64,000 nt of DNA, taken from Actinomadura pelletieri DSM 43383 (lineage in GTDB: Bacteria; Actinomycetota; Actinomycetes; Streptosporangiales; Streptosporangiaceae). The DNA lies in NCBI RefSeq assembly GCF_003634705.1, contig NZ_RBWU01000007.1:496001-560000 (forward strand), given 5' to 3'. The number at the start of each line of letters is the position of its first letter. Positions within the stretch are counted from its first letter, which is position 1. The translations under genes and the position numbers were made by a program. The notes under the pieces were generated by a model that worked only from the letters and a program-made list of their open reading frames with translations, ran no database searches and was not told the DNA's origin. Below are positions 33,360 through 42,051 of the stretch, one piece after another.

Positions 33360-34700
33360 ATGTCCAGGGCCACGTCCGCGCTGCGGACCGCCTTCACCAC
33401 GAAGCTCTGGCTGACGGTACTGGTCGCCCTCGCGCTCGGCGCCCTGCTCGGGTTGGTCGCGCCGGACGCCGGGGCGTCCATGCAGCCGCTCGGCGACGGC
33501 TTCATCTCGTTGATCCGGATGCTGGTCGGCCCGGTGATCTTCTGCACGATCGTGACCGGGATCGCCTCCGCCGGCGCCCTGGCGGGCATGGGCCGCGTCG
33601 GCGTCAAGGCCCTGGTCTACTTCGAGATCATCACCACCATCGCGCTGATCATGGGTCTGGTGGTGATGGACGTGCTGCGTCCGGGCGACGGTGTGCACGC
33701 CGACCCCGACGCGATCAAGCTCACCGGCAAGGCGAGCGAGTACGCGGCGGACGGGGAGAACCAGCACTGGTACGACTTCCTCGTCAACATCATTCCGGAG
33801 AGCGTGGTCAGCGCCTTCGTGGACGGGAACGTCCTGCAGATCCTCCTCGTGTCCGTGCTGTTCGCCATCGCCGTGAAGATGATGGGCGAGCGCGGCGCCC
33901 CCATCGCGCGCGGTGTGGAGCGGGTCGGCGAGGCCGTCTTCGGCATCGTCCGGCTGATCATGTACCTGGCCCCGATCGGGGCGTTCGGCGCGATGGCCTA
34001 CACCACCGGCAGGTTCGGCACCAAGACGCTGACCAGCCTCGGCGCCTTCGTCGGCCTGTTCTGGGCGACCGGGATCGTGTTCTGCCTGCTCGTGCTCGGT
34101 GTCGTGGCGAGGCTCTGCGGCATTCGCATCCTTCCCCTCTACCGCTATTTCAAGGACGAGCTGCTCATCACCCTCGGCACCGCCAACTACGAGGCGGTCA
34201 TGCCGAAACTCATCGAGAAGCTGGAAAAGCTGGGTTGTCCGCGGCCCATCGTGGGGCTGGTCGTCCCGTCCGGTTACGCGTTCAACTCCGACGGCGTCTG
34301 CCTCTACATGGGGTTCGCCGGGCTCTATATCGCGCAGGCGTTCGACATCGGCATGTCGTTCTGGCAGCAGCTCGGCCTGCTCGCGGTCTTCCTCATCACG
34401 TCCAAGGGCGGCGCGGGCATCGCCGGCGCGGGTTTCGTCCTGCTCGCTGCCAGCCTCTCCACCACGGGCGTCATTCCGGTCGCGGGAATCATGCTCATCT
34501 TCGGTGTCGACCGGTTCCTGTCGATGATGCGCGGCATCGTGAGCCTCTGCGGTCAGATGCTGGCCAGCATCGTCGTCAGCAAATGGGAGGGCGTGTTCGA
34601 CCGCGACCGCGCCATGCTGGTCCTCCGCGGCGGTACCCCGACCGACGACCCGGCGCCCGCCGACCCGCTCCCGGCCGCGCCCGTCGGCGGCAAGGCGTGA
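33360..34700 (+). CDS. Dicarboxylate/amino acid:cation symporter (DctA-like, DAACS)
   Basis: Sodium- or proton-coupled symporter of the DAACS family, 446 residues, probably importing C4-dicarboxylates. Membrane helices begin at KLWLTVLVALALGALLGLV (residues about 15-33). Family signatures are FISLIRMLVGPVIFCTIVTG, the substrate-site segment VPSGYAFNSDG near residue 305 (canonical S/TGYxFNxDG), and the second hairpin SKGGAGIAGAGF near residue 350. A soluble loop near 105-145 (DGVHADPDAIKLTGKASEYA and following) is characteristic of DctA-type members. ATG at 33360 with GGTGGAG upstream. No DctB/DctR-type sensor lies nearby. The catabolic IclR cluster is adjacent but separated by the repeat block. 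Confidence 0.92.
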   Translation: MSRATSALRTAFTTKLWLTVLVALALGALLGLVAPDAGASMQPLGDGFISLIRMLVGPVIFCTIVTGIASAGALAGMGRVGVKALVYFEIITTIALIMGLVVMDVLRPGDGVHADPDAIKLTGKASEYAADGENQHWYDFLVNIIPESVVSAFVDGNVLQILLVSVLFAIAVKMMGERGAPIARGVERVGEAVFGIVRLIMYLAPIGAFGAMAYTTGRFGTKTLTSLGAFVGLFWATGIVFCLLVLGVVARLCGIRILPLYRYFKDELLITLGTANYEAVMPKLIEKLEKLGCPRPIVGLVVPSGYAFNSDGVCLYMGFAGLYIAQAFDIGMSFWQQLGLLAVFLITSKGGAGIAGAGFVLLAASLSTTGVIPVAGIMLIFGVDRFLSMMRGIVSLCGQMLASIVVSKWEGVFDRDRAMLVLRGGTPTDDPAPADPLPAAPVGGKA

Positions 34701-34883
34701 CCGGACGGCCGGGACGCGGTGAACCCGAGGAATTCCGACAGGGGAGTGCGGCGGTAATGATCGTTCATTGGTGGTCACTTTCGCAAGGAGTCCCGGAAAT
34801 GTCCTGAGATGTCAAGATCTCAAGGGCGAATAGTGACAAATGATGTTGATCAGATCGTAAGCTTCGGTGAATGGCGGCGAGGG

Positions 34884-34889
34884 TATAAT
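34884..34889 (+). promoter_or_regulatory. Consensus -10 box TATAAT before the SGNH esterase
   Basis: A perfect TATAAT occurs 39 bases upstream of the esterase ATG, in a locally AT-rich stretch. No good -35 hexamer at 17 bp was seen. A second weaker box, CATAAT, lies at 34898-34903. Confidence 0.5.
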
Positions 34890-34927
34890 TTCGACGGCAT
34901 AATTCGATACCTCGCCCCGGAGTGCAG

Positions 34928-35749
34928 ATGCGTCCCATCCGCCCCAGTCTGGTCGCCTTCGGCGCGGCGACCCTCGCCGCCGGATCCCTGCTCTGGCCCG
35001 CGTCCGCCTCCGCGGCCGCCACCAGCTATGTCGCCCTCGGCGACTCCTACTCGTCCGGCACGGGGGCCGGAAGCTACGACCCGGCCAGCGGGTCGTGCAC
35101 GCGCAGCGCGAACGCCTATCCGAAACTGTGGGCGGCGGCGCACGAGACCGCGTCGTTCAAGTTCGTCGCCTGTTCCGGGGCGACGACCGCGACCGTCATC
35201 AGCGGCCAGCTCGGCGCGCTGAGCTCGTCCACGACGCTGGTCAGCATCTCGGTGGGCGGCAACGACGCCGGGTTCGCCGACGTCATGCAGACCTGCGTGC
35301 TGAACTCGGACTCGACCTGCCAGAGCCGGGTGACGCAGGCCGAGACCTATATGAAGAACACCCTGCCCGGCCGGCTCGACTCGGTGTACTCCAAGATCCG
35401 CGACAGGGCGCCGTCCGCCCGTGTCGTGGTGCTCGGCTATCCCCGGCTCTACCAGATCGTCAACGGGTGCGTGGGGCTGAGCACGACCAAGCGCAAGGCG
35501 CTCAACCACGCCGCCGACACGCTGGCGGGGGTGACCGCCAAGGCCGTGAGCCGCGCCGGCTTCACCTGGTCCGACGTCCGGGACGAGTTCTCCGGGCATG
35601 AGCTGTGCTCCGGCGACGACTGGCTCAACGCCGTCACGATCCCGCTCGACGCGTCCTACCATCCGACCGCGCGTGGCCATCGGCTCGGCTACCTGCCCGC
35701 TCTGACCGGCTCCGTCCGCGCCGCCATGAAGCGGCACACCCAAACCTGA
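34928..35749 (+). CDS. Secreted SGNH/GDSL-family esterase
   Basis: Extracellular lipase/esterase of the SGNH fold, 273 residues. A signal peptide (about 1-31, basic start, hydrophobic core, ASASAAA cleavage site) is followed by block I ALGDSYSSGTGAG with the catalytic Ser, block II Gly in FVACSGATT, block III SISVGGNDAGF with the oxyanion Asn, and block V SYHPTARGHRLGY with the catalytic His. Six Cys residues could form three disulfides as in the Streptomyces coelicolor and S. rimosus lipases it resembles. The ATG at 34928 is favoured by GGAG six bases upstream over a GTG at 34922. Confidence 0.93.
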   Translation: MRPIRPSLVAFGAATLAAGSLLWPASASAAATSYVALGDSYSSGTGAGSYDPASGSCTRSANAYPKLWAAAHETASFKFVACSGATTATVISGQLGALSSSTTLVSISVGGNDAGFADVMQTCVLNSDSTCQSRVTQAETYMKNTLPGRLDSVYSKIRDRAPSARVVVLGYPRLYQIVNGCVGLSTTKRKALNHAADTLAGVTAKAVSRAGFTWSDVRDEFSGHELCSGDDWLNAVTIPLDASYHPTARGHRLGYLPALTGSVRAAMKRHTQT

Positions 35750-35767
35750 TCTACAACGTAAAGGCGG

Positions 35768-36844
35768 TCACCGGCGAAGCGTGCGGCAGCTCAGCACGCC
35801 CAGGGGGACCGGCGCCCAGAACGTGACGGCCCGGAACAGCAGCACCGCGTGCAGGGCCGGGCCGGCGGCGAAGCCGAGCGCGGCGAGCGCGGCCACCAGC
35901 GCGGCCTCGGTGGTGCCGACGCCGCCGGGGGTCGGGATCGCCGATCCCGCCGCCGCCCCCACCAGGTAGGCGGTGACGAGCGCGAGGACGTCGGTCGGGC
36001 CCGCGCCCGTTCCGGGCACGGCGAGGACGGACAGCGCGAACGCCAGACCGAGCGCGAGCGTGGTCGCGGCGGACCCGGCGAGGGCGACCGCCAGGTCGCG
36101 CGGGCGGCGGCACAGGTCGGTGACCCCGGCCGCGGCCCGTCGCAGCGCGGCCCGTCCCAGCGGGGAGCGTTCCGGGGCGGCGCGGGCGGCGCGCCTGGCC
36201 CACAGCGCGGCGGCGGGCAGCAGCACACCGCCCGCGACGAGCACCGGCACGGACGGGACGAGTCCCACGGCCGCGACGGCATGGCTGCCCAGCGCGTCCA
36301 GCACGCGGCCGTCGCCGCCGCCGAGGCCGAAGGCGGCGACGAGCAGCAGCAGATCCGCGAGCACGCTCGCCACCTGGAAGACGGTGACGGCGATCGCGGC
36401 CTGCGGGAGCGGCAGGCCCCGGCAGACGAGGTAGCGGGTGTTGACGGCGACGGCGCCGAGCCCGCCCGGCGCGACACGGTTGGCCGCCGCGGCGGTCAGT
36501 TGGGTCAGCGTCGTCTCGTACAGGGGGATCGGCCGGCCGGACGCGGCGCGCAGCGCGACCGCCGAGAACACGAAGTGCAGCGCCGACAGCAGGACCAGCG
36601 CGGGTAGGAACGCCCAGCGCATCCGGGTGAACGCCGTCGTCACGCCGTTCATCGCCGGGAGCGGCGGGCCGCCGGCCAGCAGCACCGTGACCAGAGCGGC
36701 GGCGAGCAGTGCCCCGACTATGGCCCAGCGGGTCCGGCGGGTCCGGAGGGACCGCCGGAAAGGGAATGGTGTCGCGGCGTCCGCGCCGGGACCGGGGAGT
36801 CCGGCGGGCGCCGCGCGTTCAGCGCCTGCGGCGATCGTCTCCAC
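35768..36844 (-). CDS. LPG-synthase-TM/flippase-like membrane protein (PF03706)
   Basis: Integral membrane protein of 358 residues with about eight hydrophobic helices, matching the lysylphosphatidylglycerol-synthase transmembrane domain family (also called flippase-like, YbhN/AglD-type). Conserved points are RVAPGGLGAVAVNTRYL near residue 120 and IPTPGGVGTTEAALVAAL near residue 300. The catalytic lysyltransferase domain of MprF is absent, so it is more likely a lipid or polyprenol-linked-sugar translocase. A Pro/Ala-rich cytoplasmic N-terminus precedes the first helix. Convergent with the esterase gene, stops 18 bp apart. Confidence 0.85.
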   Translation of the reverse strand: METIAAGAERAAPAGLPGPGADAATPFPFRRSLRTRRTRWAIVGALLAAALVTVLLAGGPPLPAMNGVTTAFTRMRWAFLPALVLLSALHFVFSAVALRAASGRPIPLYETTLTQLTAAAANRVAPGGLGAVAVNTRYLVCRGLPLPQAAIAVTVFQVASVLADLLLLVAAFGLGGGDGRVLDALGSHAVAAVGLVPSVPVLVAGGVLLPAAALWARRAARAAPERSPLGRAALRRAAAGVTDLCRRPRDLAVALAGSAATTLALGLAFALSVLAVPGTGAGPTDVLALVTAYLVGAAAGSAIPTPGGVGTTEAALVAALAALGFAAGPALHAVLLFRAVTFWAPVPLGVLSCRTLRR

Positions 36845-37098
36845 ACCTCAGTGATCGACTATTTGACTGAAGGGTACGCGACCTTCAGACCTGCGCGGTG
36901 CGAACGATGGGGGACGTTCGGGGCGTCCGGATCGCCTGTGCTCGCGGGGTTCGGGCGGCGCGGCGGTCGGGCGGAGGGTTTCTTGCGCGGCACGGCTCAT
37001 TGGTCCACGCCATAGTTGAATTTCACACTATGATTAGGCTCCGCTACAGGACGTGACGGTCGCATGACCGAACTTTGGAGGACCGGGGGAGTGAGAGC
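36845..37098. other. Divergent promoter region before the CqsA-like gene
   Basis: 254 bp. CATAGT (37011-37016) and ACTATG (37027-37032) form a short inverted repeat with a 10-base spacer in an AT-rich patch, possibly an operator or part of a promoter. A 12-codon frame from ATG 37063 ends with TGA overlapping the CqsA-like ATG at 37099 (ATGA); whether it is translated is unknown. Confidence 0.35.
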
Positions 37099-38298
37099 AT
37101 GACCGGCGTACATCAGCGGCTGGGTGAGCGAATCAGGCACCTCAGAGGGGGCAGGTCCGGCCGGGGCGGGCGCCGGCCCGGCCCGGCCACGGCCTCCGGC
37201 GGCCGGGCGATCGTGCTGACCTGTGGCGACTACCTCGCGATCGCCGAGCATCCGGCGATCACCGACGCCATGATCGTCGGCCTGCGGTCGGCGGACGCCA
37301 CGGCCCCGCTGCCGGGCCCGTGCCTGCCCGACGAGCATCCGCAGATCGTGCTCGGCGCGGAGTTCGCTCGGCACATGGGCGCTCGCGCGGGGGTGCTGTG
37401 CCCGTCGGGCTGGGCGGCCGGCGCGGGCCTGATGCAGGTGGTCGCGGGGCCGGAGGTGCCCGTCTACCTGGACGTTCTCGCGCACCTGTCGCTGTGGGAG
37501 GGGGCACGGGCGGCGGGCGCCGAGCCGGCGGGGTTCCGCCACAACGACCTCGTCGACCTGCGTCGCCGGGTCGAGGCGGCCGGTCCGGGGGTGATCGTCG
37601 TGGACGCGGTCTACGGCACCGACGGTTCGGTGGCGCCGCTGCCGGCCCTGGTGGAGTTCGCCGAGGAGCACGGGTGCCTCCTCGTCGTGGACGAGTCGCA
37701 TTCGCTCGGCACGCACGGCGAGCGTGGTGAGGGCCTCGTCGCCGCGCTCGGGCTCACCGGCCGGGTCGACTTCCGCACGGCGAGCCTGACGAAGGCGCTG
37801 GCCGGACGGGCGGGTCTGATCGCCTGTGACCGTCCGGGGTTCGTGGACTACTTCGCGCACGCCGCGCTGCCCGCGGTGTTCGGTTCGGCGTTGCTGCCGC
37901 ATGACATCGCGGGTCTGGCGGCGGCGCTGAAGGTCGTCCGGGACGAGAACCGTCGCCGTGACCGGCTGCGTGTCGTCACGCGCCGGCTGCGGGACGGGTT
38001 GACCGAGCTCGGCCACCGGTTGGTGGAGTCCGACACGGCGATCATCGCGATCGAGGCGGAGTCGGAGGCGGACGCGACGCGGGTGCGTGACGCGCTGGTG
38101 TCGGGTGGGGTCTACAGCGCGGCGCTGTTCCCGCCGGCGGCGTCGGCGGGGCGGACGCTGGTGCGGCTGTCCGCGCACGCGGGTCTCAGTGACGGCGATG
38201 TCCGCCGGGTGCTGGAGGTGTTCGCCCGGACCGGTGAGCCGGTGGTGGCGTCGTCGCGGTCCGGGCGGTCCGTTCGTCACGGTGCCGGTCGCTCGTAG
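37099..38298 (+). CDS. cqsA: CqsA-like alpha-hydroxyketone autoinducer synthase
   Basis: PLP-dependent alpha-oxoamine-synthase-fold enzyme, 399 residues. CqsA condenses an acyl-CoA with SAM or 2-aminobutyrate to make the precursor of alpha-hydroxyketone signals such as CAI-1. The resemblance to Vibrio CqsA as recalled is specific, not just fold-level: SGWAAGAGLMQ, AHLSLWEGARAAGA near residue 128, GPGVIVVDAVYGT, and VVDESHSLGTHG near residue 197. The Schiff-base lysine lies in TASLTKALAGRAGLI (Lys232). These features separate it from biotin-pathway AONS and glycine acetyltransferase, although a related synthase with another product is possible. ATG at 37099 with GGGGGAG upstream. No CqsS/LqsS-type sensor kinase gene is nearby. 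It is convergent with the aldolase gene, 9 bp away. Confidence 0.85.
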   Translation: MTGVHQRLGERIRHLRGGRSGRGGRRPGPATASGGRAIVLTCGDYLAIAEHPAITDAMIVGLRSADATAPLPGPCLPDEHPQIVLGAEFARHMGARAGVLCPSGWAAGAGLMQVVAGPEVPVYLDVLAHLSLWEGARAAGAEPAGFRHNDLVDLRRRVEAAGPGVIVVDAVYGTDGSVAPLPALVEFAEEHGCLLVVDESHSLGTHGERGEGLVAALGLTGRVDFRTASLTKALAGRAGLIACDRPGFVDYFAHAALPAVFGSALLPHDIAGLAAALKVVRDENRRRDRLRVVTRRLRDGLTELGHRLVESDTAIIAIEAESEADATRVRDALVSGGVYSAALFPPAASAGRTLVRLSAHAGLSDGDVRRVLEVFARTGEPVVASSRSGRSVRHGAGRS

Positions 38299-38307
38299 GC
38301 CGGGGGG

Positions 38308-39357
38308 TCAGGTGGACAGTTCCTCGGTGAGCGCGGCGGTGAACGCGTCGACGTCGTCCTCGGTGGTGTCGAAGGAGCACACCCAGCGGACCTCGCCGGT
38401 CTTTTCGTCCCAGATGTAGAACGGGAACCGTTTGCGCAGCCGCTCCGCCGCGGCTTTCGGCATGACGGCGAACACGGCGTTGGCCTCGACGGCCTGGGTG
38501 ATCCGGACGCCGGGCACGGTGCGGGCGGCGTCGGCGAGGCGGCGGGCCATGGCGTTGGCGTGGGCGGCGTTGCGGAGCCACAGGTCACCGTCGAGGAGCG
38601 CGGCGAGCTGTGCCGACACGTACCGCATCTTGGACGCCAGTTGCATGCTCGACTTGCGCAGGTACGGGACGCCCCGTGCCGCGTCGGGGTTCAGGACGAC
38701 GATCGCCTCGCCGAGCAGCAGCCCGTTCTTGGTGCCGCCGAACGACAGCACGTCCACGCCGGCGTCGGTGGTGAGGGCGCGGAGCGGCAGGTCGAGGGAG
38801 GCGGCGGCGTTGGCGACGCGCGCGCCGTCCATGTGCAGGGTCATGCCGTGCTCGTGCGTCGCGGCCGCGATCGCCGCGGTCTCCTCCGCCGTGTAGACGG
38901 TGCCGAGTTCCGTGCTCTGGGTGATGGAGACGACGGCGGGTTGTCGTCGTTGGACGTTGCCGAAGCCGGTGGCGTGCGCCTCGACGAGGTCGGGTGTCAG
39001 CTTGCCGTCGGGGGTCGGCACGGTGACGAGCTTCAGGCCCGCGATCTTCTCGGGGGCGCCGCACTCGTCGGTGTTGATGTGGGCGGACTCGGGGCAGATG
39101 ACGGAGCTCCACCGTTCCGACATGGCCTGCAACGACACGACGTTCGCGCCGGTGCCGTTGAACACCGGGAACACCTCGGCCCGTTCGCCGAAGTGGCGCC
39201 GGACGATGTCGCGGAGCCGGGCGGTGGTCGTGTCGTCGCCGTAGGCGGGTTGGTGCCCGTCGTTGACGGCGGTGAGCGCGGCGAGGATGTCGGGGTGGAC
39301 GCTCGCCTGGTTGTCGCTGGCGAACGCCGGGCCGGTGCCGGTCGGGGACTGTGTCAT
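38308..39357 (-). CDS. Low-specificity L-threonine aldolase-like PLP enzyme
   Basis: PLP enzyme of the threonine aldolase/beta-eliminating lyase family, about 349 residues, expected to cleave threonine or related beta-hydroxy amino acids to glycine and an aldehyde. Signatures are FPVFNGTGANVVSLQAM near residue 65, PESAHINTDECGAPE, the cofactor-binding LHMDGARVANAAASL near residue 175, and the Schiff-base lysine in LSFGGTKNGLLLGEA. The closing VRWVCSFDTTEDDVDAF is also typical. Either this ATG (39357) or a GTG 18 bases upstream could start; neither has a strong ribosome site. Next to the CqsA-like gene but on the opposite strand, so a shared pathway is unproven. Confidence 0.9.
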   Translation of the reverse strand: MTQSPTGTGPAFASDNQASVHPDILAALTAVNDGHQPAYGDDTTTARLRDIVRRHFGERAEVFPVFNGTGANVVSLQAMSERWSSVICPESAHINTDECGAPEKIAGLKLVTVPTPDGKLTPDLVEAHATGFGNVQRRQPAVVSITQSTELGTVYTAEETAAIAAATHEHGMTLHMDGARVANAAASLDLPLRALTTDAGVDVLSFGGTKNGLLLGEAIVVLNPDAARGVPYLRKSSMQLASKMRYVSAQLAALLDGDLWLRNAAHANAMARRLADAARTVPGVRITQAVEANAVFAVMPKAAAERLRKRFPFYIWDEKTGEVRWVCSFDTTEDDVDAFTAALTEELST

Positions 39358-39437
39358 GGGTGCATTGTCCGGCACGGTCGTTCGAGGCGTTTCGTCGTCC
39401 GCTGCTCAGCCGTCCGCCGTTCGGTGTTCCGCCGTTC

Positions 39438-40001
39438 TCACGCGGGCCGGTCGGTGATGTTCTGGATCGGGGCGGGCGCGGTGTCGGCCGGGGGTTCGGC
39501 GGTGCGCAGCGCCATGCGCGCGCGCATGGCGTCCACGTCGTCGCCGAGCCTGGCGAGGTTGGCCTGCAGGTCGCGCCACAGTCCGGTCCGGTGTTCCAGT
39601 TGCGCGAGCTTGGTGCGCAGGTCGGCGATGCGTCGTTCGGCGGCCTCGAGCCGGGTCTGGTGGCCCGCGGTGTCGCGGCCGGTGCGGATCAGGCTGGTGG
39701 CGACGGCGGCCAGGTCGCGTTCGGTGTCGTCCATGCGCTCGTCGATGCGCGGCAGGAGCCGGTCGTTGAGCTGGCCGACGAGGGAGTCGAGTTCGGTGCG
39801 GAGCGTCCGCAGCTCGGTATCCTGGTCGCGGACGGTCTGTTCCAGACTCGCGACACGTTCGGTGTAGGAGGGGAGGAACCGGCCGAGTTCCGCCGACCGT
39901 TCCAGATCCCGCCCGAGTCTGACGAGAAGGCCCACGCCTTCTCGCAGCTGACGCTCCGCCTCGGCGGCGGCGCGGCGGACGAGACCCGGGATCACGGTCA
40001 T
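39438..40001 (-). CDS. Coiled-coil hypothetical protein
   Basis: A 187-residue protein dominated by heptad repeats from about residue 40 to 165 (for example RVASLEQTVRDQDTELRTLR and ERRIADLRTKLAQLEH). The N-terminus is amphipathic (PGLVRRAAAEAERQLREG), and the C-terminus is short and Pro/Ala-rich. No enzyme motif, signal peptide or membrane helix. The ATG at 40001 has an excellent GGAGGGAG ribosome site. Probably a scaffold or partner of a neighbouring protein; family not recognised. Confidence 0.75.
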   Translation of the reverse strand: MTVIPGLVRRAAAEAERQLREGVGLLVRLGRDLERSAELGRFLPSYTERVASLEQTVRDQDTELRTLRTELDSLVGQLNDRLLPRIDERMDDTERDLAAVATSLIRTGRDTAGHQTRLEAAERRIADLRTKLAQLEHRTGLWRDLQANLARLGDDVDAMRARMALRTAEPPADTAPAPIQNITDRPA

Positions 40002-40085
40002 GGCGCTCCCTCCAGGGGACGGCTTCGATGGATTCCTCCTAAACTCTAGGCGAACCACGTCTGAAGATTTTGTGGACCGGACGTT

Positions 40086-40241
40086 TTATTTCGGCCGTCC
40101 GAGCCGGTTTCCGGCGTCCGTCGGGCGGGGTGCCGGACGGCACGCGCACAGCCCGCGGCGGACGATGAGCCGGGCGCGTTCGGTGGTGTAGTCGGCCCGG
40201 TTGCGGGCCGGGCGGACACGGTGGCAGGTCAGGCAGAGCAT
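40086..40241 (-). CDS. Small Cys-containing hypothetical protein
   Basis: A 51-residue basic protein with a possible zinc knuckle: LCLTCHRVRP near the start and GLCACRP about 25 residues later, giving two CxxC/CxC pairs. The ATG at 40241 follows GGGAGGAC by nine bases. Similarity to a known family was not recognised, and a chance frame cannot be excluded. It lies upstream of, and in the same direction as, the coiled-coil gene. Confidence 0.4.
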   Translation of the reverse strand: MLCLTCHRVRPARNRADYTTERARLIVRRGLCACRPAPRPTDAGNRLGRPK

Positions 40242-40530
40242 CGGTCGTTCGTCCTCCCGTGGCGCGGGGAGCGGCGGTACCGGCGGCGCCCCGTGCGCGT
40301 TCCCCCGAACAGCCCATATGGGGCGACGCGACCCCCGAACCGGTCCTGCTGCTCCCGGCGTCGGCCACGTTAGGCGCCCGAAGGTTGCATGCACGTTGCG
40401 GTCGATCGGTCACTGTCCGTGTGAGATTTCGCGGTGGGAACCCCGGAAACGGTTGCGCCGCCACGCGGATGGCCCGATCCTCGGACGGGCCGGGGAAGCA
40501 GTCGGAGGATCGGGGTAGTTCGGGGAAGGA

Positions 40531-42051
40531 GTGGTGGTGGTGCACAGTCCGGTGGCCGTCCGGCCGCCGATCCTCGAGTCGTGGCGTCGCTCCCGGGTCG
40601 CCGGTGTCGACGCGGGCGTGGCGGCCGCTCCGCTGGTGTTCGACCGTGACGTCCTCGCCGACGCCCGTGTCGCCCATCCGCTGGAACGTCATCTGCCGAT
40701 GCTCGAGGAGCTGCTCCGGCGCGTCGCCGACGAGACCGAGCATCTGATGGTGATCAGCGACGCCACCGGGCACGTGCTGTGGCGGCAGGGCCCGCCGGCC
40801 GTGCGGCGGGCCGCCGACGCGATCGGGCTGACGGAGGGTTTCCGCTGGTCGGAGGACGCCGTCGGAACCAACGGGATCGGCACCGCCCTCGCCTCGGGCC
40901 GGCCCGAGTACGTGTACGCGGCCGAGCACGTCGCGCACGTCCTGCGCGGTTGGTCCTGCGCGGGCGCTCCGATCACCGATCCGGACTCGGGGCTGGTGAT
41001 CGGCTGTATCGATGTCAGCGCGACGGCGGCGGCGTTGCATCCGGCGACGGTGGCGCTGGTCGCGGCGGCGGCGGGGCTCGCCGAGTCGCGGCTGGAAAAC
41101 GAGATGCGGCAGCGGGACGAGCGGTTGCGTGAACGGCTCCTGCCGCATCTGCGCGCCTCGCGGGAGACCGGTGTGCTGGTCACCGCGACCGGTCGGATCA
41201 TCGGGACCGGGCCGGGGGAACCGGGTGTGGCCGGGTGGCGGGGGCGGCGGGTGCGCGTCCCCGAGTGCGGCCGGACGGTCACGTTGCCGGACGGGCGCGC
41301 CGCCGTCGCCGAACCGCTCGGTGAGGCGTTCCTGCTGCGCCTGCGCGGGGGCCCTCCGCCGCGGGACGCCGCCGCCTCGCCTTCCGGTGGCTCGCCGTCC
41401 CTCGGTGGCGCGCCGGTCGGGGGCGGGTCGCCGTCCGCCGGTGGGAGGCCGCTGCTGACGCTGTCGTTCCTCGGCGACGACCGGCCGCGGGCCCGGTTGG
41501 ACGGCGCGCCGTTGGCGTTGACGTTGCGGCACGCGGAGATCCTGGCGTTGCTGGCCCTGCATCCGCGTGGTCTGACCGGTGACCGGCTCGCGCTGTACCT
41601 GTACGGCGACGACGGTAGTGCCGCGACCGTCCGGCCGGAGATCCACCGGCTCCGCCAGCAGCTCGGCGGTCTCGTGCGCGCCCGCCCGTACCGGCTCGGT
41701 TGCGCGGTCGAGGCCGACTTCCTCACCGTCCGGCGGCTGCTGGACGAGGGGGACGTCGCCGCGGCGGTGCGGCTCTACGCGGGGGAGTTGCTGCCCGGTT
41801 CGGACGCGCCGGCCGTTCGCGCGGAACGCGACGAGTTGGCGGTGCTGCTCCGGCGGCTGGCACTCGACCGGGGCGGCGCCGACGCGTTGTGGGCCTACGC
41901 GCAGACGGAGTCCGGGCGCGCCGACCTGGAGGCGTTGGAGCGGCTTCGGGCCGTCCTTCCGGTGGGTGATCCGCGGTTGCCGGCCGTCGCATCCCGCAGC
42001 GATCGCCTTCTCAGTGAGGAGCTTGGGCCGGGGAGTCGTCCGCGTCGTTGA
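40531..42051 (+). CDS. GAF-domain regulator with C-terminal winged-helix-like region
   Basis: Cytoplasmic regulator of 506 residues. The N-terminus PPILESWRRSRVAGVD and a GAF domain (about 60-205, with VGTNGIGTALASGRPEYVYA and LVIGCIDVSATAA) match the sensor part of AcoR/NtrC-type activators, but the AAA+ sigma-54 domain is absent, as expected for actinomycetes. A Gly/Ser/Pro-rich linker (about 275-310) leads to a C-terminal region. Its LALTLRHAEILALLALHPRG and TVRPEIHRLRQQLGGL look like an OmpR/SARP-type winged helix, followed by a short helical part. The start lies within a run of four GTG codons after GGGAAGGAG. Its last 41 bases overlap the convergent phosphatase gene. Confidence 0.82.
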   Translation: MVVVHSPVAVRPPILESWRRSRVAGVDAGVAAAPLVFDRDVLADARVAHPLERHLPMLEELLRRVADETEHLMVISDATGHVLWRQGPPAVRRAADAIGLTEGFRWSEDAVGTNGIGTALASGRPEYVYAAEHVAHVLRGWSCAGAPITDPDSGLVIGCIDVSATAAALHPATVALVAAAAGLAESRLENEMRQRDERLRERLLPHLRASRETGVLVTATGRIIGTGPGEPGVAGWRGRRVRVPECGRTVTLPDGRAAVAEPLGEAFLLRLRGGPPPRDAAASPSGGSPSLGGAPVGGGSPSAGGRPLLTLSFLGDDRPRARLDGAPLALTLRHAEILALLALHPRGLTGDRLALYLYGDDGSAATVRPEIHRLRQQLGGLVRARPYRLGCAVEADFLTVRRLLDEGDVAAAVRLYAGELLPGSDAPAVRAERDELAVLLRRLALDRGGADALWAYAQTESGRADLEALERLRAVLPVGDPRLPAVASRSDRLLSEELGPGSRPRR

